A stretch of 64,000 nucleotides of DNA from Agrypnia vestita (taxonomy: Eukaryota; Arthropoda; Insecta; Trichoptera; Phryganeidae). This document shows positions 57,804-64,000 of the stretch, piece after piece. The notes below the pieces were generated by a model. It searched no databases and was not told the DNA's origin. It saw only the letters and a list, made by a program, of their open reading frames with translations. Where the stretch lies: the NCBI GenBank assembly GCA_016648135.1, contig JADDOH010010219.1:1-64000 (forward strand), in the 5' to 3' direction. Position 1 is the first letter of the stretch, and every line of letters starts with the position of its first letter. Position numbers and translations under genes: made by a program.

Positions 57804-58879
57804 CATAATTGTGACAATTTATATTAGTAAACAATATTATAAATGGAAACAAGAATTGTTAAAAAATACACAAAACCGACATTAACATGACCATTGTACA
57901 AAAAGAAAACATGAAATAAGATTTCCCTTTAAAAAGCAAACAAGATCGCAAAATTCAATCATGCACAGTGAAATAAATTGTATTTTATTTAACAACCGTG
58001 GGATATAAGAGAAGAAAATATAACAACTTTTAAGAAGAAGCTAAGAAAGTATGTGATGCTTATATTCGAATGGAATTTATATTTTATTAGTAATACGTAA
58101 TTCATCATAATATTATGATGTAAATTTGCAGCCATGGCAATTATTTTTGCTGAATTAAATAGTGCAGAAAGCAGTGGCGGACGTGTCGACTCCCAACAAC
58201 TCCAACTACTGCGAGAAACAAATCCACTGTCCCCTCGCCGGCATACCTAATAGTTGTATCTGACATATTGCAGCTAAACTGAGTACACGGCCAGTGCTGG
58301 AGAACGGGACATGTGTCAAGTTGTCACATTAACCAGCAGCACTACACGATAGTTCAGCGGGGCTCCACGGTAGACCAACAATCATTACTGCGCACCAGGA
58401 CCTACGGGAAAGTGTTGTTCTGGACTCCATAAAAATTTGAACAATTATCGTGTCATAATTTTCATGTAATACTAAAATATTCCAGCACAATTTTGTTGGG
58501 TAATTTGTGTGGCCCACATCATGGGTTTCTTTTGTATGCTTTAGTATAGTTTCTATGAGTTCTTAATAAAAACCAAAATTATCGTTACACCCACTGTTTA
58601 TCAAATGTTATCATTTTCCATCAAATAGTTTGAAAATTCTGGAAAACTATGATTATTCATAAATCTCAAATAATCTTCGATTCCGGTGTTAAAATTTTAA
58701 CGTATTTTTTTCAATATAAATACAATACTAAAAAGTTTCTTATTATTCTTAATCGTTGTTATATAACTTTTTATATTATAGTTAAAATAAATACTTAAAT
58801 AATATTAAAGTTATAAAATTATTAATTGTGCATTTAAAGAGTTATTATTACGGTCGTTAGACATATTTATCTGTTAATG
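57804..58879. other. no recognised feature
   Basis: A modest GC-richer patch lies at 58170-58400. The 62-codon minus frame at 58329-58517 has no recognisable domain. Confidence 0.45.
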
Positions 58880-59155
58880 GTTACGGGTATTTTATACAAA
58901 CCGTATGTTTTTTCCGAGAAACGATTCTCGACGTTTCGTTGAAGTCATATTCAACGTCATCAGGAAAACGGCCTATACCCGCGGAAGCAAAGGGCGGACT
59001 GATTTATTTTTCTGGGGGCGTAAATTCCGCCCTTTATCTCCGCCCTATATCTCCGCGGGTAAAGGTCGTTCTCCTGATGACGTTAAATACGACTTCAACG
59101 AAACGTCGTGAATCGTTTCTTGGAAAAACATAGGTTCGTATAAAATATTCGTAAC
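58880..59155. repeat. 276-bp palindrome with a hammerhead-like core in each arm
   Basis: Arms 58880-58981 and 59055-59155 are imperfect reverse complements over about 100 bp, from GTTAC..TATTTTATAC at the outer edge to ACCCGCGG at the inner edge. In the right arm (plus strand) CTGATGA (59074-59080) matches the hammerhead CUGANGA exactly. A CGTT/AACG stem follows (59081-59084 with 59097-59100), and then GAAAC ending at 59104. The left arm has the same on the minus strand: CTGATGA at 58963-58957, a longer CGTTGAA/TTCAACG stem, and GAAAC at 58937-58933. The spacer holds GGGCGGA/CCGCCCT repeats. This resembles inverted terminal repeats of a Penelope-like element. Confidence 0.7.
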
Positions 59156-62144
59156 TATTTAGAGTTACAAAAAATTGTGCATTTATTATTATATTTCGTA
59201 CTTATTGACGTTGTTTCTTATTCCTTAGTTTGCGTTTCTCTTTCTTCTATTTTTTAATATTTTCATTCCAGCTTGCTCTTTCTTATATGTATCCTTATGA
59301 ATATGAGGTTTTGATTTAAGCTGTAATATTACCAGTTGTATTTCTCTTTTTCTCTTGCATCTTGATTTAATATTTTTACACATTTCTTACTAATTTTTGT
59401 TTTTTGATTTACTGACCATGCTTACAAATGAAATATAAGGTATTGATCTGGTGATAAAATGATTAACGAATTCTACCTACCTAAGAACATTTATTTCTAT
59501 ATACCTATCGGATAGATAGTGGACGAGAAGTTTGCTACATATTATTTAGTATTTATATGTTTGTTTGTAAATGTGTGTATGTATAATCAATCAATTGTTA
59601 TGTGTCCAATAAACGAAAATTTATCGCCACCGATTAAATGAAATGTTACATCCCGAATTGCCTTTTTTATTGTTATATTATATAAATGACAAAACTTTTA
59701 AATAAATTTACAACTTATTTTCAGTTATGATACGTATGCTTTTTTAAAACAAACCGTACTTTGTGCTGCACCCACAATTCAGTATTATTTTTAAGATTTT
59801 TCGAGTTACTAGTTTTGAGATTTATGGAGAAATATTATTATGATCTCGGTCTTCGGCGCTCTATATATTTATGGACGTGGAGATCAAAGTGGCTATGTAT
59901 CCATAGATTCCTCGCTCATCCCGGAACGAACGGTTAATTTTTTGCGTCAAACATAAAAATTATCGGATACATAATAATTTGTGTGAGCAATTTCGGGCGA
60001 TTTCGCAAGAGTTAGCAGTGAGCTTAGAGGAACCATAGACATCACGGTAGATCACCGGAAGAAATTTTCATGTGGTAACTTACCATATCTACAGAATTTC
60101 AAGTACAAATTTATATGTAGAATGAATGGAATCGAGAATTATTTATTATTATTTTTTTAATTATTTTTATTTTATCATGTATTTCGTCGTATATTTTTGT
60201 TTTATCATGTATTAAGTCGCGCATAAATTTGTATTTATTTAAAGAAATTCTGGCTTGATTGTGTAAAATAATTTTTTACCCTTTTGATTTTGTTAGTTAC
60301 GTGATTATATATTTTTTTATTAAAATCGACCTTATCTGTTATAAAAAATAAAAAATATTTAATAACTCTTAATATCAATTTTTTTGGCAGAATTTTTCTT
60401 CCGATCAGACTTGTCTACCTACTAAAACGAAACGCATGCGGAAAGAAAAATAAACCTCAAGATTGAGATGAAATCTGTCTATTCAGGTCTAGACATTGAA
60501 CATGGCAAACCCATTACCAGAAGATTTGCGTTGTTATTTCTGCAGTCATATTCAACCAATATGTCACTCCATTTTTCTGTATTTTACACATTTAAAACCA
60601 CTTTTACAACAGCTGATGTAACAATATTTTTAAAATTGAGAGGATATCAGAAATGATCTTTGAATAGAAATATAAAATATATTTTTTTATATCTAAACAG
60701 TGAATATAATTTTTTCGATCTTGATCAATGATACACGTCAGTTTTACATTATAATAATATATTAAATTGAAAATTACATATAATATATTATAGTATTTTT
60801 TTTATCTATCATTTCGTACAATGTCAAAAAAGTTTTATTGTATAATGGGAAAAACGTAATAGTTTTTAAGACTATAATTTAAAGCGAATAAATAAAATTA
60901 TATTTTATTAATTACCATACTTTTAACAAGTCCACTTTACATACACGTTATCACACAAAAATGCTCATATGCAAAAATACTGTATTAATTACATGAAATA
61001 ACATATTATGTGCTGCATGTTATATATATTAGATTTGGTGAGCATATGTAAATGACTTAGTAAATTTGATCTCAAATATGATAGGGAACATTTAACAGTT
61101 TTAAAAAATGTTTATTGTATGAAAAAAACACGTCGACGTTTTTACGCGTTCAATATTCGTGCACGCCAACCAAACTTTAATGATCAATGAACCAATTAAA
61201 TGCAAGAAGTCTTATACTTATTTTTATTGTAGAATTTTGTATTTTATTTCACTTCTCGAGCTCACTCGCTCCAGAACCTGTAAGGTGTTGATTCCTTTAA
61301 ATCAACGCAATTGGTATTATTTCTTTATTTTTTTGGAAATATAATAGATGTAAGTGATATATGTAGGTATATAATATAAGAGTATAAACTGACAACATTG
61401 AACACGATAACTTAAATCCTAGCATATTTCACATAGACAGTTATTTTAAAATAAAAGACAAGTGCAGTAACAATAGTAAATATAACATATTAAGATAAGT
61501 GAAAAATTTAATTATCATATTATTTAATAATAATTATAATAATTTGTGTGTATTTAAAATCATTACAGACAGAAAATAGATAGTTTGTGTGAATTCGTTC
61601 ACTGGTTGAAAGAAAAAGACGTTGTCTTCTTAATGGTTCTAATATATTTGCGGAAGTGTATTTGTATAATTTCATTATATTCCCATTGTATCCCAATAGC
61701 CTACATTCCCGTTTTCCATCGTCATTTACGTGTTCCAGTCTAATTTAAGCTCGGGGCGTAAGCACTCTGGATATCGTGCATTTTAGGACTTCTAGCCAGG
61801 CTAATGTAATGTAATAACTACGCAGCTGTCGTTCTTGGTGTCCCGAAAATTGGGCGCAGGACAACTGTGCACCTATGTACAATGACGCGCAATGCAAAAG
61901 TAAATGAGATTAATTTCATTTTAGAATGCTTCACAAGGCTGGCAAGTAAATAATAACAAAATTTAACGGAAATGTTAGGTATCTTGATGTGATATATATC
62001 TGTGTGTGTGTATATGTATGTGTGTTTGTGTATGCAGGACTATGTGTGCGGGAACATTTCATTATTTTTATCAATATTTTTTTAAATGTATGTTCTGAAA
62101 ACACAATTACTGGATTTATCCACTGCTGGATTACAACGTAATTA
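59156..62144. other. no recognised gene; GT-rich microsatellite
   Basis: AT-rich sequence. A (TG)n-like tract lies at 62001-62035. Frames at 60468-60656 and 61159-61344 have no recognisable domain. Confidence 0.5.
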
Positions 62145-62300
62145 AGATAAATTATAGAAATCTTATTAAAACGAAGCTATTTATATGAAAAACGTATATG
62201 GAGTCTTTTATACGATGGCCCAGAGCTTACAACCTTTATGAGCTGGCTTAAGTGATCACTCTGCACAATGCAACGTTCACAGATTCTATCGTAAGAACAA
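62145..62300 (+). repeat. repeat D copy
   Basis: AATTATAGAAATCTTATTAA, GAAGCTATTTATATGAAAAAC, GATGGCCCAGAGCTTACAAC, GAGCTGGCTTAAGTGATCAC and CACAATGCAACGTTCAC give one of the best preserved copies of the family. Confidence 0.7.
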
Positions 62301-64000
62301 TTTTTATACTGTACAAAAACTATATTCTAGCAACAGATTAATTAGTGGTCGACTCTAAAATACCATGAGTAAAAATTGACCTGTTTTCTAATGCTTATTT
62401 TTATATTAATAACATACTGTTTTGTAAATATTATTTTAAATTGTTTGTTATTTTTTCATGTAAATTGAGAGCGCATGGTTATAAATCCACCACACCTCGC
62501 TTATTGTTTCAAATGCGAATAAATTTCAATTTCTTGTTCATTTGAGAGGAACTCAATGACTCATTATGCAAATAGAATGCCATTTAGACATTAAAAACGC
62601 AAAAATGATTAAAAAAGTAAACATCGCCAAGGGACATCACTCTCAGTGTGCCGCGTCGTAAAGCTCATAATTGAAATTTTAACAAATAAAGCGTTTTTTG
62701 CCTGCAAAGTGTTTCTCTCAAACGGCGAATTAAACGGGACAGGCTTTGTTAATTTATTACCACCGTTAGTTATTAAACTAATGAAAGTTTAAAGTGAACA
62801 GCCTAACCGCATCGCGTAAAAAGCTCTATATTACCCTTACACAAAGAGTACCGGGGGCAGGGAAAGTTTTAAGGCGAAAATTTAATGACCACATAATTGT
62901 GGGGAGGGTAAATAAACTTGTTTCGCGGAACAGGGATACTTCAGAAGTGTTGTTATTTAAGCGCAAGGCGTCACGGTATTTAAACAGAAAAACTATAAAC
63001 AACCGAAACCTTCAATTTCATTAAAATATCCATGAACTCCGCAAATATTAAAATAGCCGCTTGGAAAATTATAACAGTAATTACTCTACTAAAAGATCTT
63101 TTTGTCTTTTAAAACTTAATCCATTTTATAGAACTAGTATTTTGAAAAAGGTAGATATCAATATCTTTATGAACTATAAAATATTTATAATTTTAAGTTT
63201 CTTTGAATTCGAAAACCATCTTGGGGAAAACCTCTATCTATAATTAAGATGGTCAAAGTGTGACGCGCAATCAGCGCGTAACACGTAACGCAATCTGAAA
63301 GTTACACAGTCTTGACATTTTTATATTATTATTCTATTAAATTTAGTTTAAGGTTTGGGCGTTTATATTTAAATCATATATTTTGATCATTACATGAAAT
63401 GAAATGGGTGAAATACAAGTCACTAGGTATAAAAAAAAGTCACTAGATATATTATAAAATCATAGATACATAAATATACAAATACATATCTTCTGATTGT
63501 TTACTTTTTTCCGATTCCAAAATATTCCCGTTTTCAAAGAATTTGGAGTTTCAATCAAATACATAAACAGTTGTGCATTTCGCATACCGTTCAATGAATT
63601 ACTTTTCCCATCATATAAATATGATTAAATAAGTTAATTTTTATACGACATTTCTTAATTTATTTTACAGAAAAAAGACAAATTAGGATCATTTTTACAA
63701 TTCGATAGCAATTTACCTCAACCCTCCAGTGAAATCTCTGGCGATACAAAATTGCTCCGACAAAACGTGATTTTCCAATAAAACTTCAATTACAGTTGTA
63801 CTCGTAAACATATCTAATGGAAAATGGAAATGAAAATGTGGATATTGGAAATGATATCCACTGTCAATAGTAAGTAAGTTCATTAATACGGGAAGCTATA
63901 TCAAAAGTTATTAAACAACGAATTTATAAATGGTTACCTGTCTTAAAAGGTTTCATAGTAATAAAATTGTAGGGTCACAAAATGAAATATATTTTAAAAA
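62301..64000. other. no recognised gene; moderately GC-richer patch at 62600-63010
   Basis: The patch contains AAACGGCGAATTAAACGGG and a 76-codon plus frame (62794-63024) rich in basic residues with no recognisable domain. It might be a conserved non-coding element. The remainder is AT-rich with nothing identified. Confidence 0.4.

Overview
The window looks like AT-rich nuclear DNA of an insect or closely related arthropod, either intergenic or from a large intron. I base this on low GC by eye, the absence of bacterial gene organisation, tRNA-derived SINEs, and a dense mix of decayed eukaryotic transposons: RTE-like, Jockey-like and CR1/L2-like non-LTR elements, TTAA-flanked piggyBac-like elements, Helitron-like elements, hAT, pogo-like, and a Penelope-like element with a GIY-YIG nuclease. 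I cannot name the species. I found no complete host protein-coding gene, rRNA, genuine tRNA gene or CRISPR array. Most short open frames here are chance frames or transposon debris.

Layout. 1-1.3 kb: a broken RTE-like reverse transcriptase followed by a short TTAA element. 2.3-8.0 kb: a family of small Helitron-like elements (A|TC at the 5' end, a hairpin then CTAG|T at the 3' end) and a tandem pair of an unclassified dispersed repeat. 8.7-9.9 kb: an inverted-repeat structure enclosing an internally deleted piggyBac-like element that still has an acidic transposase N-terminus. 10.1-12.0 kb: two Jockey-like remnants in opposite orientation. 12.4-13.9 kb: two further TTAA-type structures. 16-29 kb: mostly featureless, with scattered copies of the dispersed repeat, one SINE and one unrecognised 110-codon frame. 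29.7-33.5 kb: a hammerhead-like motif and two 3' ends of non-LTR elements. 35 kb: a hAT remnant with an 8-bp target duplication. 36.7-38.4 kb: a Penelope-like remnant interrupted by a TTAA element. 39.7-42.3 kb: a minisatellite and a CR1/L2-like remnant. 42.5-46.2 kb: a GC-richer block of unknown nature, ending in a minus-strand promoter-like or LTR-like segment. 49.2-50.7 kb: a recent 710-bp tandem duplication whose junction lies inside a SINE. 52.4-55.7 kb: a TTAA element, non-LTR tails and a pogo-like remnant with a nested SINE. 57.5-59.2 kb: two long palindromes, one carrying a hammerhead-like core in each arm.

The elements do not form a pathway. What they show is repeated nested insertion: a TTAA element inside the Penelope-like remnant, a SINE inside the pogo-like remnant, and a piggyBac-like element inside an older inverted repeat. 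The most unusual structures are the Penelope-like locus, the 59-kb palindrome, the pair of equal-length TTAA elements with GGGTC/GACCC palindromes, and the GC-rich block at 42.5-46.2 kb. All calls come from reading alone; no alignment or database search was run.
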